From Caryophanales bacterium (lineage in GTDB: Bacteria > Bacillota > Bacilli > Exiguobacteriales > Exiguobacteriaceae): DNA of 64,000 nucleotides. The notes below the pieces were generated by a model that saw only the letters and a list, made by a program, of their open reading frames with translations, made no database searches and was not told the DNA's origin. This document shows, piece by piece, positions 25,772 to 33,270 of the stretch. Every line of letters begins with the position of its first letter. The stretch's first letter is position 1. The stretch spans positions 1 through 64,000 of the forward strand of contig CABJAC010000007.1 in NCBI GenBank assembly GCA_902363455.1, in the 5' to 3' direction. Made by a program: the position numbers and the translations under genes.

Positions 25772-25843
25772 ATGTCACAATCATTTAATCAGCAACCATC
25801 GATTCACGTATTGGCTACAACTGTACGTCACCCAATCGTTTAA
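25772..25843 (+). CDS. Leader peptide of a drug-type MFS transporter
   Basis: A 23-codon ORF begins ATG TCA CAA and ends PTVRHPIV-TAA in style (exact C-terminus TTVRHPIV). It has a very strong SD, AAAAGGAGG (25755-25763). It is far too short to be an enzyme and is followed directly by an inverted-repeat region ending in a terminator. This is the layout of attenuation leaders of Gram-positive resistance genes (erm, cat, msr, tetL and BmrCD types), where stalling on the leader frees transcription of the downstream gene. No leader with this sequence is known to me. Confidence 0.6.
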   Translation: MSQSFNQQPSIHVLATTVRHPIV

Positions 25844-25861
25844 TTTTTAATTAAGCAGGGT

Positions 25862-25939
25862 GTACGTATGCGTATACGTACATGCTGCCCTCTTATATCA
25901 GGACGGGTATGCCCATATTTGTGCGTATCCGTCTTTTTT
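25862..25939 (+). promoter_or_regulatory. Attenuator: antiterminator hairpin and intrinsic terminator
   Basis: Hairpin GTACGTAT-GCGT-ATACGTAC (25862-25881) is followed by GACGGGTATGC (25902-25912) pairing with GCGTATCCGTC (25923-25933, two G-U pairs) and TTTTTT (25934-25939). CACCC at the end of the leader ORF is complementary to GGGTG in front of the first hairpin, so alternative folding is possible. The MFS gene begins 35 nt after the T-run. Confidence 0.65.
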
Positions 25940-25974
25940 ATGGTCTAAAAACGGAAGTATAAGGGGTTTTGTTT

Positions 25975-27222
25975 ATGTTTACTGCATTAAAACAGCTTGA
26001 CCGCAACATCTGGATCCGGTTCGTCGGGGAAACGATTACCGGAGTCATGATGTTCATGATTGCACCATTTCTTGTTCTGTATTATTCCGAACAACTCGAT
26101 TCGTACTTTTTGGTTGGTCTCATCATGGCGACCGGACCGATCACCTCATTGTTCGGTTCCTTCCTCGGCGGGTATCTCGCCGACTTGTATGGCCGTAAAC
26201 CGCTCATGATCATCTCGATTGTCGGCGATGTCGTCGCTTTGATTGGTTTCTCATTCGCTGATTCGTTTTGGCCGTTATTGTTAATGAATGCCTTACTCGG
26301 TCTGACGAACTCCTTGTTCCACCCGGCAGCAAGTGCGATGGTCGCCGATGTCACGCCGCCGGAACGGCTCAATGAATCGTTTGGGCTCCTGCGGATGGGG
26401 CATAATGTCGGTGCTGCGTTTGGTCCGTTGATCGGAAGTGCCGTTTTATTCGTCGACCGATCGCTGATTTTCTACGCTGCCGCCGCCGTCTTTTTCGTAT
26501 ATGCACTCGTCTTATTGATCTTCATCCAAGAAACAAAACCGGATCAGATCGAACATACCGGTGACGAACCGAAGTTATCCGCCTTCACCGTCCTGCGCAA
26601 AGACAATGTCTTCTTGATTTTCATCGCAGCCGGTGTCTTCATCTCAATGGGCTTTGCCCTCGTCGAAAGCATGTTGCCGGTTTTCCTGAAAGAAGCCTTG
26701 CCCGGTCTGCCGAACGACAAAAACCCATTCCCGTACTTGATGGGCTTAAACGGGATCATGGTCGTCTTGTTCCAGTTCCCGATCGCCGCCCGCTTGTCCG
26801 GAAAAGCATTCGGAAAGGTCATGTTGCTCGGAGCCTGTATTTTTGGAATCGGCATGATTTTACTCGCCTTCATTCCGTCGTATCTTTTCTCACTCGGAAC
26901 GGAGTATCTGGTGCTCGTGACGGTGTTACTGGTCATCTACGCCCTCTATACCCTCGGTGAGATGATCATGTCCCCGGTCCAAATGACGTTTATCGCCTTG
27001 ATTGCACCGGAACACTTGCGCGGAACCTATAACGGTGCTGCCAGCATCCAGTGGTTGATCGGCGGTGTCACGGCACCGCTGCTCGGATCCCTGTTCCTTG
27101 ATTCCGGAAACGGACAATATGCGCTCGCCGGTGTCGGGGTCGCCTGTTGCTTGTCCGGTCTCGTTTACCTGGCACTCGACCGATCAATCCGGCGGGCAAA
27201 ACGGTTATCACAATCCGCTTGA
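25975..27222 (+). CDS. MFS transporter, drug-efflux type
   Basis: A 415-aa MFS protein with 12 predicted TM segments. The loop 2-3 motif is GGYLADLYGRKPLM and motif C-like sequences follow in TM5, which suggest the drug:H+ antiporter family. An in-frame TTG at 25969 exists, but AAGGGG is correctly spaced only for ATG 25975. The upstream leader peptide and terminator imply induction by a translation-inhibiting compound, so an antibiotic efflux role is inferred; the substrate is unknown. A terminator follows. Confidence 0.88.
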   Translation: MFTALKQLDRNIWIRFVGETITGVMMFMIAPFLVLYYSEQLDSYFLVGLIMATGPITSLFGSFLGGYLADLYGRKPLMIISIVGDVVALIGFSFADSFWPLLLMNALLGLTNSLFHPAASAMVADVTPPERLNESFGLLRMGHNVGAAFGPLIGSAVLFVDRSLIFYAAAAVFFVYALVLLIFIQETKPDQIEHTGDEPKLSAFTVLRKDNVFLIFIAAGVFISMGFALVESMLPVFLKEALPGLPNDKNPFPYLMGLNGIMVVLFQFPIAARLSGKAFGKVMLLGACIFGIGMILLAFIPSYLFSLGTEYLVLVTVLLVIYALYTLGEMIMSPVQMTFIALIAPEHLRGTYNGAASIQWLIGGVTAPLLGSLFLDSGNGQYALAGVGVACCLSGLVYLALDRSIRRAKRLSQSA

Positions 27223-27247
27223 TCGTGCAAGATTGACATCAAATAAA

Positions 27248-27292
27248 CCCCCGGATCAGACACTTGTTGTAAGTGTCCGGTCCGGGGGTTTT
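27248..27292 (+). terminator. MFS gene terminator
   Basis: CCCCCGGA.CAGACACTT pairs with AAGTGTCCGG..TCCGGGGG, followed by TTTTG. Confidence 0.85.
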
Positions 27293-27310
27293 GTATGTAC
27301 AGAATGAAGA

Positions 27311-27934
27311 TCACGCTTCCTGCTTTGCGTGTGTCATATCGCCTTCAAGCAGAACCACGTCTCCCTGATCCGTCGACTCGACAATCGTCAGACTGGTCCC
27401 GTGAATGAAGGAAGACGTCCACAAGTGCTCCATGGCAGTCCCTTTGAAATGAGATAACAGCACTTTAATCGCGATACCGTGTGTGACAATTAAAACCGTT
27501 TCTTCTCGATGTTTCACTTGTATCACTTTTAAAAATTCAAGGAGACGATTCTTTAATACATCAAAACTCTCCCCCGTCTTTGAAACGTACAGGTGAGGTG
27601 TCTCCCAAAACGCCGTATAGGCTTCCAGGTCATTCTGTTTTAAGAAATCATGTGTCTTGCCTTCCCATTCGCCCATGTGAATTTCTTTTAACCGGGCATC
27701 GGTCTGAATCGGTGCCGTTCGTCCGTCACAAATCAATTGCGCCGTCTCCGTCTGAAGTGCACGTTCACTCGGACTCGAGTAGACGGCTTGAAACGGGATG
27801 TCTTGCAAGTGTTGCCCTAATTTTTCGGCATTCAGTTGTCCTTTGGCGGTTAACGGAGAGTTTTTCCACCCTTGCAATCTGTTTTCGATATTCCATTCCG
27901 TCTCACCGTGACGGGTCAAATAAATCATCGGCAT
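27311..27934 (-). CDS. Histidine phosphatase family protein
   Basis: A 207-aa phosphatase of the phosphoglycerate-mutase-like (branch 1) histidine phosphatase superfamily. The phosphohistidine lies in LTRHGETEWN; ENRLQGWKNSPLTAKG and VLIVTHGIAIK, with the second His, follow. It could act as a broad phosphatase or as a cobalamin/phosphoglycerate type enzyme; the sequence does not decide. The neighbouring hmp-like gene is 115 bp upstream. Confidence 0.87.
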   Translation of the reverse strand: MPMIYLTRHGETEWNIENRLQGWKNSPLTAKGQLNAEKLGQHLQDIPFQAVYSSPSERALQTETAQLICDGRTAPIQTDARLKEIHMGEWEGKTHDFLKQNDLEAYTAFWETPHLYVSKTGESFDVLKNRLLEFLKVIQVKHREETVLIVTHGIAIKVLLSHFKGTAMEHLWTSSFIHGTSLTIVESTDQGDVVLLEGDMTHAKQEA

Positions 27935-28049
27935 CCATTGTCCCTCTTTTCCTCATGCGTGAAATATCCATTATTTTACCATTAAGGATACGTTCACGAC
28001 AAACAGGACTTCTTCGTTCTTCTGAAGTCATCTCACCATTTGAGTTCCG

Positions 28050-28850
28050 TCAAGAAGGCAAGATCCCGTCTGCGACGAATGGACTAAATATGACCGGTAA
28101 CGGTTCCAACGTCCGTTGTACTTCGGTAATGAACCGGCTGGATCCACTCGCAAAGGTAATCGGGTCGCCGATCGAGATTAGCTCCAAGAACTGTTCGAGT
28201 TGCTCGTCCCATTCCTCTGTCTGCATGCTGTGAAAAATTAATCCCTGCTTCGTCAGAACGTTCAACGTCATCATTAGTTTTTTAGAAGACGGTTTTTGAT
28301 TTCGCACGTGAAGAATCGTCGTTTTCCGCCCACTCGTCAGCGCATAGCGGGCTTCATCCAGAATAGCTCCCAAATGATGATTTTCTGCAACCAATAAGAC
28401 GTCAAGACGTGCCCAATCGCCTTTGCTTTTATACTTGTAAAAATGACGGCATGTCTCGACCAGTTGATGATGGACGGTCTCCCAGGCAACCATAACAGGG
28501 TCCAATTCCTCTAACTCGAGCTCCGTTCGAATGGCTGCAAGCAGTTCTTCACTGACGATCTCGGGATACGTCATCAGAAAGGATTTCGTCTGATTGATTT
28601 CATTTAATAAAATCAATTTAAACAGTTCGCTGGATTCGTTTTGATCCGTCACATGTTTTAATAGTTGTGTAAGTCGTAAAATCCGCAGCTCCACACTTTG
28701 TGCTGAAATCGTTCGACTTTTAAATTCTTCCAAGATCACGCTATACTTATCTTCCAATTGTTTATAAAAACGGCTTGCAATCCGTAATCCCTTTTGTTCC
28801 ATCTCTGGCCCAACCGTCTGCAACAGGTGTAACGCTTGATCAAAATGCAT
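28050..28850 (-). CDS. Degenerate flavohaemoglobin-like protein (probable pseudoenzyme)
   Basis: A 266-aa protein. Its first 43 residues align without gaps to flavohaemoglobin Hmp, with B10 Tyr29 and CD1 Phe43 at the same numbers. The helix TYPEIVSEELLAAI matches Hmp YNIVGEHLLATL. The proximal-His region (QKHTSF in Hmp) reads NQTKSF here, so the haem ligand is lost. A region like the NAD-binding domain (LLVAENHHLGAILDE, then ITFASGSS) follows the globin part directly, and the FAD barrel is missing (266 against about 400 aa). It is divergent from an NsrR-type regulator. A sensor or scaffold role is inference; alignment was by eye. Confidence 0.55.
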   Translation of the reverse strand: MHFDQALHLLQTVGPEMEQKGLRIASRFYKQLEDKYSVILEEFKSRTISAQSVELRILRLTQLLKHVTDQNESSELFKLILLNEINQTKSFLMTYPEIVSEELLAAIRTELELEELDPVMVAWETVHHQLVETCRHFYKYKSKGDWARLDVLLVAENHHLGAILDEARYALTSGRKTTILHVRNQKPSSKKLMMTLNVLTKQGLIFHSMQTEEWDEQLEQFLELISIGDPITFASGSSRFITEVQRTLEPLPVIFSPFVADGILPS

Positions 28851-28874
28851 GATATGACCTACCTTCCCACGTTA

Positions 28875-28903
28875 ATTATGGCAAAATCTTATTCTAAATT
28901 CAA
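28875..28903 (-). promoter_or_regulatory. Promoter of the flavohaemoglobin-like gene
   Basis: Minus-strand -35 TTGAAT (28898-28903), 17-bp spacer, -10 CATAAT (28875-28880). Confidence 0.5.
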
Positions 28904-28939
28904 TCTATAAAATGCATCTTTGATTTGGCACATTTAAAC

Positions 28940-28968
28940 TTGTACTTCCATAAATAGTTCTCTAGGAT
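28940..28968 (+). promoter_or_regulatory. Promoter of the Rrf2-family regulator
   Basis: Plus-strand -35 TTGTAC (28940-28945), 17-bp spacer, -10 TAGGAT (28963-28968). It is arranged back to back with the flavohaemoglobin-like promoter, with 36 bp between the two -35 elements. Confidence 0.5.
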
Positions 28969-28990
28969 TGTTGTTAAGTAGGTGATAAAA

Positions 28991-29431
28991 ATGCGCATGA
29001 CACGTTATACGGACTATGCAATCAGATCCCTGTTGTTTGCCGGGGCACACTCTGATCGGCTCGTCCGAATTCAGGAAGTAGCGGATTGTTACGACATCTC
29101 AAAAAATCATCTGATGAAAGTCGTCTATCGTTTAGGACAAAGTGGTTTGATCCATTCTGTTCGTGGTCGCGGTGGTGGATTTCGCTTAGCGAGTCCCCCG
29201 GATGAAATTTATATCGGTGACGTTGTGCAGCTATTCGAACCAACGATTCATTTTTTAGATCCACTTGAAGGTGCAGCAGAGCTGCCCTCGCTTGACCCCG
29301 CACGTGAAGCTTTTGATGACGCGATTGCCGCGTTCCATCAAGTCCTGAATAGCTACACGATTAGCGATTTACTTCATCCAACAAACGCAACACACCGACA
29401 GATCCTTGAAATGATTCCGAACCGCGATTAA
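28991..29431 (+). CDS. Rrf2-family regulator (NsrR-like) without Fe-S cysteines
   Basis: A 146-aa Rrf2 protein with the winged helix of NsrR (MTRYTDYAIRSLLFAG, DCYDISKNHLMKVVYRLGQSGLIHSVRGRGGGFRLA). NsrR binds its cluster with three Cys in the LFEP...CVISPVC-type region; here the segment reads FEPTIHFLDPLEGAAELPSLDPAREAF, with no Cys. The only Cys is in the HTH region (DCYD). So it cannot carry a canonical cluster and must sense another signal, or none. GTG 28982 is in frame, but TAGGTG supports ATG 28991. It faces the degenerate flavohaemoglobin gene. Confidence 0.85.
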   Translation: MRMTRYTDYAIRSLLFAGAHSDRLVRIQEVADCYDISKNHLMKVVYRLGQSGLIHSVRGRGGGFRLASPPDEIYIGDVVQLFEPTIHFLDPLEGAAELPSLDPAREAFDDAIAAFHQVLNSYTISDLLHPTNATHRQILEMIPNRD

Positions 29432-29455
29432 TCGTGGGCGGAATCATTTTTTTGT
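29410..29455 (+). terminator. Terminator of the Rrf2-type gene
   Basis: ATGATTCCG pairs with CGGAATCAT across a loop with an inner stem, followed by TTTTTTT. It starts inside the coding region's last codons. Confidence 0.8.
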
Positions 29456-29490
29456 TCCTTGACCTCAAAAGCAACTTCTACCGGCGTGCG

Positions 29491-29499
29491 TGGTATACT
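29491..29499 (+). promoter_or_regulatory. Extended -10 promoter for the gene at 29523
   Basis: TGGTATACT (extended TG-n-TATACT) with no good -35 at 17 bp. The SD GAAAGGAGGG is 9 nt further on, so the leader would be about 20 nt. Confidence 0.5.
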
Positions 29500-29522
29500 T
29501 ATATAAGAAAGGAGGGGGACAG

Positions 29523-30536
29523 ATGAACCCTCATGAAGAATTAAACAGCTTATATCTGCGTCTGAAGGAAGCCGACCCGTCAATCGAACGTGGTGAATCG
29601 CTTTGGACCATCTTTGAAGATACAACCGATGCTACACTCCGTCCCCTTGCTTTATGGACCTTTTCCCAAAATCAGTTTGACTTGGGTCATTTCCGTTCCT
29701 TTTTAGTTTCGTTTTCGTTATTGATGGACTGGATCCGTAAAGACGAATTAACGTTGACACCGAAACAGGAACTTGACCTGTACTGGAATTATAAATCGTA
29801 TTTGATTTACGCGGCAGAGCAGGAAGATATGCCGGTCGCTTTACTCGAAGAAGACTTCGACCGTTTCGTTGATTTTTGTGACGCTCATGGCTTTGTGCGG
29901 ACCCGTGACTATATCGGATTCATGATTTACAGCAAACTCGGGGATGAAGAGCAAGCCGATCATTACTTGGCGGAATGGGTCGAGGCGAAACCCGACGAAC
30001 TAAGTGATTGTCCGTCTTGTGAAGGCTTCAGCCGGATGATTTATGCCATTGAACGTGGCTTTGAAGACCGGGCCTTACTGCTGTATGCAGCAATCCGACA
30101 TGAACGCGGATGCTCGCGGATGCCGGATCAAGCCCATCCTTACATTCTTCCATTGTTCATCAGCCGGAAAAAAGACCGATTCGACTGGACGGAACAACTG
30201 ATTCAGGAAATCAAGCGTGTCAAACCTCTCTTCACCGGCGGAGACGAACCTTATCACTTGTATGCAGAAATGTATTACGACGCCGATTACGTCTGGTCGA
30301 TGGAAGAGAAAAAACAACTGATTCCTCTGTTGACCGACCGAGGATATTTACAGTTTTTACTTGCTCATTATGCTGCTTCCCACCGGGCAGCTCGTCACGC
30401 AGAAGTTGCTTATCTCGGCGTACTCCGCTCGAATATCTACGAAGTCGCACAAGAGTTGGACCGACGGATCGATGGACACTTTTATTTAAACTTCGTCGAA
30501 CGGGAACTAAAGCGCGTCACGGAGTTCATCGTTTAA
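29523..30536 (+). CDS. Hypothetical protein, helical
   Basis: A soluble 337-aa, mostly helical protein of unrecognised family. ATG 29523 (MNPHEELNSLYLRLKE) is chosen over an upstream in-frame start because GGAGGGGG is 5 nt before it. Repeating acidic/aromatic helices (FEDTTDATLRPLALWTF, YWNYKSYLIYAAEQED, YMIYAIERGFEDRALLLYA) suggest a TPR-like solenoid without clear consensus, so it may be a scaffold protein. A Cys pair (DCPSCEGF) may bind metal. The downstream VOC-LdcA gene follows at 26 bp and is probably co-transcribed. Confidence 0.75.
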   Translation: MNPHEELNSLYLRLKEADPSIERGESLWTIFEDTTDATLRPLALWTFSQNQFDLGHFRSFLVSFSLLMDWIRKDELTLTPKQELDLYWNYKSYLIYAAEQEDMPVALLEEDFDRFVDFCDAHGFVRTRDYIGFMIYSKLGDEEQADHYLAEWVEAKPDELSDCPSCEGFSRMIYAIERGFEDRALLLYAAIRHERGCSRMPDQAHPYILPLFISRKKDRFDWTEQLIQEIKRVKPLFTGGDEPYHLYAEMYYDADYVWSMEEKKQLIPLLTDRGYLQFLLAHYAASHRAARHAEVAYLGVLRSNIYEVAQELDRRIDGHFYLNFVERELKRVTEFIV

Positions 30537-30561
30537 TTTTAATGGGAGAGGACGTGCTCGA

Positions 30562-31860
30562 ATGTTGGATCATGTACAGCTAGCTGCCCCTAAAAACTCA
30601 GAAGCACAGGCTCGGGCTTTTTATGCCGGGCTTTTACATATGAAAGAAGTCGAAAAACCGGTCGGTGTTCGGGCAAGCGGTGGTGTGTGGTTTGAATCAC
30701 ACGCTGCCGCTCTTCACATCGGGATCGAAGAACCGTTCCGTCCTGCAACAAAGGCCCATCCCGGTCTGACCTTCGCCCGTCTGGATGAAGTCGCGAGCCG
30801 GCTTCAATCTGCCGGATACCCGGTTCAGTTCGACGATCGACTGGCACCGCGCCGCCGATTTTTTACGGACGATCCGTTCGGAAACCGGGTTGAATGCATC
30901 GAACAGACTCTGCCGATACTTGTTCCAAACCGTCTCACCCACGGTTCACACGTCCGTCTGCTGGCGCCGGCCTCAAGCCTTGCGTCCGTTTCGGTAAAAA
31001 TTGTCGACGATGCCATCCGGGTGTTGGAATCACTCGGCTTGCATGTATCCATCAGTCAACATGCCCGCTCGCTGAATCCTTTCGGCTCTAGCGATCCGGC
31101 TGATTGGCTGGAAGATTTGCATACGGCATTTGCCGATCCGACGGTGGATGCCATCCTTTGTGTCCGAGGCGGCTTCAGTTCCAATGAGCTGCTCGACGAT
31201 CTAAACTACGATTTAATCCGTCAGAATCCAAAAATTCTATGTGGTTTTTCGGATATCACAGCGTTAAGTCATGCGATTTTCACAAAGACGGGACTCATCA
31301 CCTATTCCGGACCGATGTTACGGGCGCTCGCATCGCGGGATGCCTACACGTTGACGTCTTTCCGTACGATGTTATTTGACGGCGAAACGGCAATCAAACC
31401 CAGCCAAAACTGGCAGGATGATTTTGAAGGAAAAGAGATGACTCACGCTAATCCGGGTCATGTCATCCTGTCTTCCGGTCTGGCCGAAGGACGTTTACTC
31501 GGCGGTAATCTCTGTACGTTGAATTTATTGCAAGGTACTTCCTATTTTCCCGACTTGCGTGACACCATCCTGTTTCTTGAGGATGATTATGAAGTCCATC
31601 CGGCGACATTCGCTCGTGACTTCGCCTCCTTGATGGCCCAGCCTGGAGCCGATCAAATCCGCGGTATCGTCTTCGGACGTTTTCAACTCGCGACACAGAT
31701 GACGGATGAACACCTTCGTTATTTAGTGGATTTGTATCCTGCTTTATCTTCCATTCCTGTCATCTCCGGAGCAGATTTCGGGCATACGATGCCGCTGTTC
31801 ACATTCCCGATTGGCGGTCAGGCAACAATCAAGGACGATATCATTTCGATCAGTCATTAA
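30562..31860 (+). CDS. VOC domain fused to S66 L,D-carboxypeptidase (LdcA/MccF)
   Basis: A two-domain protein of 432 aa. Residues 1-115 are a VOC/glyoxalase-like domain (MLDHVQLAAPKNSEAQARAFYAG ending FGNRVECIEQ). Residues about 120-432 are a complete S66 serine peptidase. The catalytic triad is Ser230 (CGFSDIT), Glu340 (LFLEDD) and His408 (DFGHTMP). S66 enzymes cut the L,D bond of peptidoglycan tetrapeptides or microcin-type adenylates. The join is in frame with no stop, so it reads as a real fusion. I know of no such arrangement. Start is ATG 30562. Confidence 0.85.
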   Translation: MLDHVQLAAPKNSEAQARAFYAGLLHMKEVEKPVGVRASGGVWFESHAAALHIGIEEPFRPATKAHPGLTFARLDEVASRLQSAGYPVQFDDRLAPRRRFFTDDPFGNRVECIEQTLPILVPNRLTHGSHVRLLAPASSLASVSVKIVDDAIRVLESLGLHVSISQHARSLNPFGSSDPADWLEDLHTAFADPTVDAILCVRGGFSSNELLDDLNYDLIRQNPKILCGFSDITALSHAIFTKTGLITYSGPMLRALASRDAYTLTSFRTMLFDGETAIKPSQNWQDDFEGKEMTHANPGHVILSSGLAEGRLLGGNLCTLNLLQGTSYFPDLRDTILFLEDDYEVHPATFARDFASLMAQPGADQIRGIVFGRFQLATQMTDEHLRYLVDLYPALSSIPVISGADFGHTMPLFTFPIGGQATIKDDIISISH

Positions 31861-31861
31861 A

Positions 31862-31903
31862 AAAAGAAGGAGTCGCGGCGATCCGCACCTCCTTCTTTTT
31901 AAT
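31862..31903. terminator. Bidirectional terminator
   Basis: AAGAAGGAG pairs with CTCCTTCTT, with As on the left and Ts on the right. It ends the gene at 30562 and, on the minus strand, the gene at 31899. Confidence 0.8.
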
Positions 31904-32222
31904 AGTCGAGCAATCTCGAAGCATCAATTTGACGCTTCGATCCATCCGCGAACATCTCAAGTGTCGCGAGAATGGTGTGATCCGTCAAGTCATACCGCAA
32001 CAACGTAAAATCTTCCAGTGTCGAGATCGTTTTAAACGTTTTTCCGACCGTGAATGCCCGCTTACGGCTCGCATCTTGAGACGGAATCGTCACGAACACG
32101 ACTGTAATGTCTGTTCCGCTCGTATCATAATAAAATTCGACGACACGACCATCCGCCGTCTCCGGTAACAACCCTTTTTGAGGTCGTCCGGAATCATCCA
32201 ATTGTACATATGGTTGTAACAT
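31899..32222 (-). CDS. Hypothetical protein (107 aa)
   Basis: A small soluble 107-aa protein of unrecognised family, beta-rich (VEFYYDTSGTDITVVFVTIP, FTLLRYDLTDHTILATLEMF). The ATG at 32222 has a GAGGCGG SD. No cysteines, signal peptide or metal motif. It is divergent from the yneK orthologue, with only 92 bp between them, so both promoters lie there. Confidence 0.65.
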   Translation of the reverse strand: MLQPYVQLDDSGRPQKGLLPETADGRVVEFYYDTSGTDITVVFVTIPSQDASRKRAFTVGKTFKTISTLEDFTLLRYDLTDHTILATLEMFADGSKRQIDASRLLDY

Positions 32223-32314
32223 CGTTCCGCCTCACTTTCTCCGTCATTTATCATAGCATGACCGAAAAAATTATGCTAATCTATAAGTGATGTTGAAAGG
32301 GGGATGGGTCACGG

Positions 32315-32740
32315 ATGGCATGGTTCATGAACGGAATTTTGCTCTGGGGCTTCATCATGATCACATTGATGGCGATTGGTGGTTTCTTCATGTTCCGGAA
32401 GTTCCTTAAGAAACTTCCGAAAGAAGATGGCAAATCGATGATGGACTGGGAAGATGAATACATCGATCAGACCCGCCATTTATGGACGGATGAGACACTT
32501 GATTTATTAAACGCACTGGTCATGCCGGTTCCGACAGCTTTTCGGGATGTGGCACGGCGAAAAATAGCAGGACGGATCGGACAGTATGCGCTGGAAGAAC
32601 GCGCTTCTGAGATGACATCCGAACTTGTCGTCAAAGGATATATTTCAGCGACACCGAAACGCGATCATAAATTCCTGAAAAAAGCGCTCCGTGAACACGC
32701 CATCGATTGGCGCGATTACGAACTTTATTTCCAAAACTAA
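32315..32740 (+). CDS. yneK: YneK-like membrane protein (DUF2621)
   Basis: A 141-aa protein with one N-terminal TM segment (ILLWGFIMITLMAIGGFFMF), then a basic and acidic cytoplasmic domain (MDWEDEYIDQTRHLWTDETLD). I recognise it as the DUF2621/YneK family. In B. subtilis yneK lies next to yneJ (ccdC) and ccdA as here, although here it is convergent with ccdC, not co-directional. Its last codons are encoded inside the hairpin shared with ccdC. Function unknown. Confidence 0.75.
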   Translation: MAWFMNGILLWGFIMITLMAIGGFFMFRKFLKKLPKEDGKSMMDWEDEYIDQTRHLWTDETLDLLNALVMPVPTAFRDVARRKIAGRIGQYALEERASEMTSELVVKGYISATPKRDHKFLKKALREHAIDWRDYELYFQN

Positions 32741-32780
32741 ACGGAAGGGTTCTCTAGTGAGAATCCTTCCGTTTAGTTTT
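32733..32780. terminator. 22-bp hairpin terminator shared by yneK and ccdC
   Basis: Arms 32733-32754 and 32759-32780 pair over 22 bp with a single mismatch that is G-U in RNA. The last codons of both convergent genes lie in the arms, so both proteins end in Gln-Asn-stop. Confidence 0.9.
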
Positions 32781-33255
32781 GCGGTAAATGTTCGACTGGA
32801 ACAATTCCTGACTTGACCTGTTTGTATTTCAGATACATGGCAATCCGCCACGGGACAATCATTCCGAACGCGACAAGATAGAAAATCCCTCCGGTTTCAA
32901 AGATATCAATCTGTCCCCCGATGACAAACTTCGCAACCGTCCGGACAATCAAGATACCAAATAAGACGATAAAAAAGGCTTTCGAACGTTGTAAATAAAT
33001 TTGTCCTTCGGCTTCATAAAAGTTGGACGTCTTGATCAAAAAAATACTGAAGATTGCTCCGATCAGTAACGCTTCCGCCACTTCTGTCCACGTCAAACGA
33101 GACGCCGGATACAAAAATTGCAACATGCCGGTCGACATGGCGAAGGGCGGAATCAAAATCTTTTTAGCATTCGTCGGTTTTGCTGACGCTTTGACACGAA
33201 TAAAGCTGATCAGCAACCCCATGACAAGCGCCACCCCTGTTGATATCCAAATCAT
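32773..33255 (-). CDS. ccdC: Cytochrome c biogenesis protein CcdC
   Basis: A polytopic membrane protein of 160 aa of the CcdC (DUF1453/YneJ) family, with about four TM segments. It stands next to ccdA as in B. subtilis (ccdA-ccdB/yneI-ccdC), where it takes part in electron transfer for cytochrome c maturation; there it is not always essential. The intervening CheY-like ccdB (yneI) gene is absent here. The ATG is at 33255, and the gap to ccdA is 15 bp, so they are co-transcribed. Confidence 0.82.
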   Translation of the reverse strand: MIWISTGVALVMGLLISFIRVKASAKPTNAKKILIPPFAMSTGMLQFLYPASRLTWTEVAEALLIGAIFSIFLIKTSNFYEAEGQIYLQRSKAFFIVLFGILIVRTVAKFVIGGQIDIFETGGIFYLVAFGMIVPWRIAMYLKYKQVKSGIVPVEHLPQN

Positions 33256-33270
33256 CTCATCACTTCCTCA

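Noticed and set aside
28904..28939. NsrR-type operator between the divergent genes
   Set aside because: AAATG and CATTT half-sites can be found, but they do not form a convincing dyad; AT-rich sequence makes chance likely.
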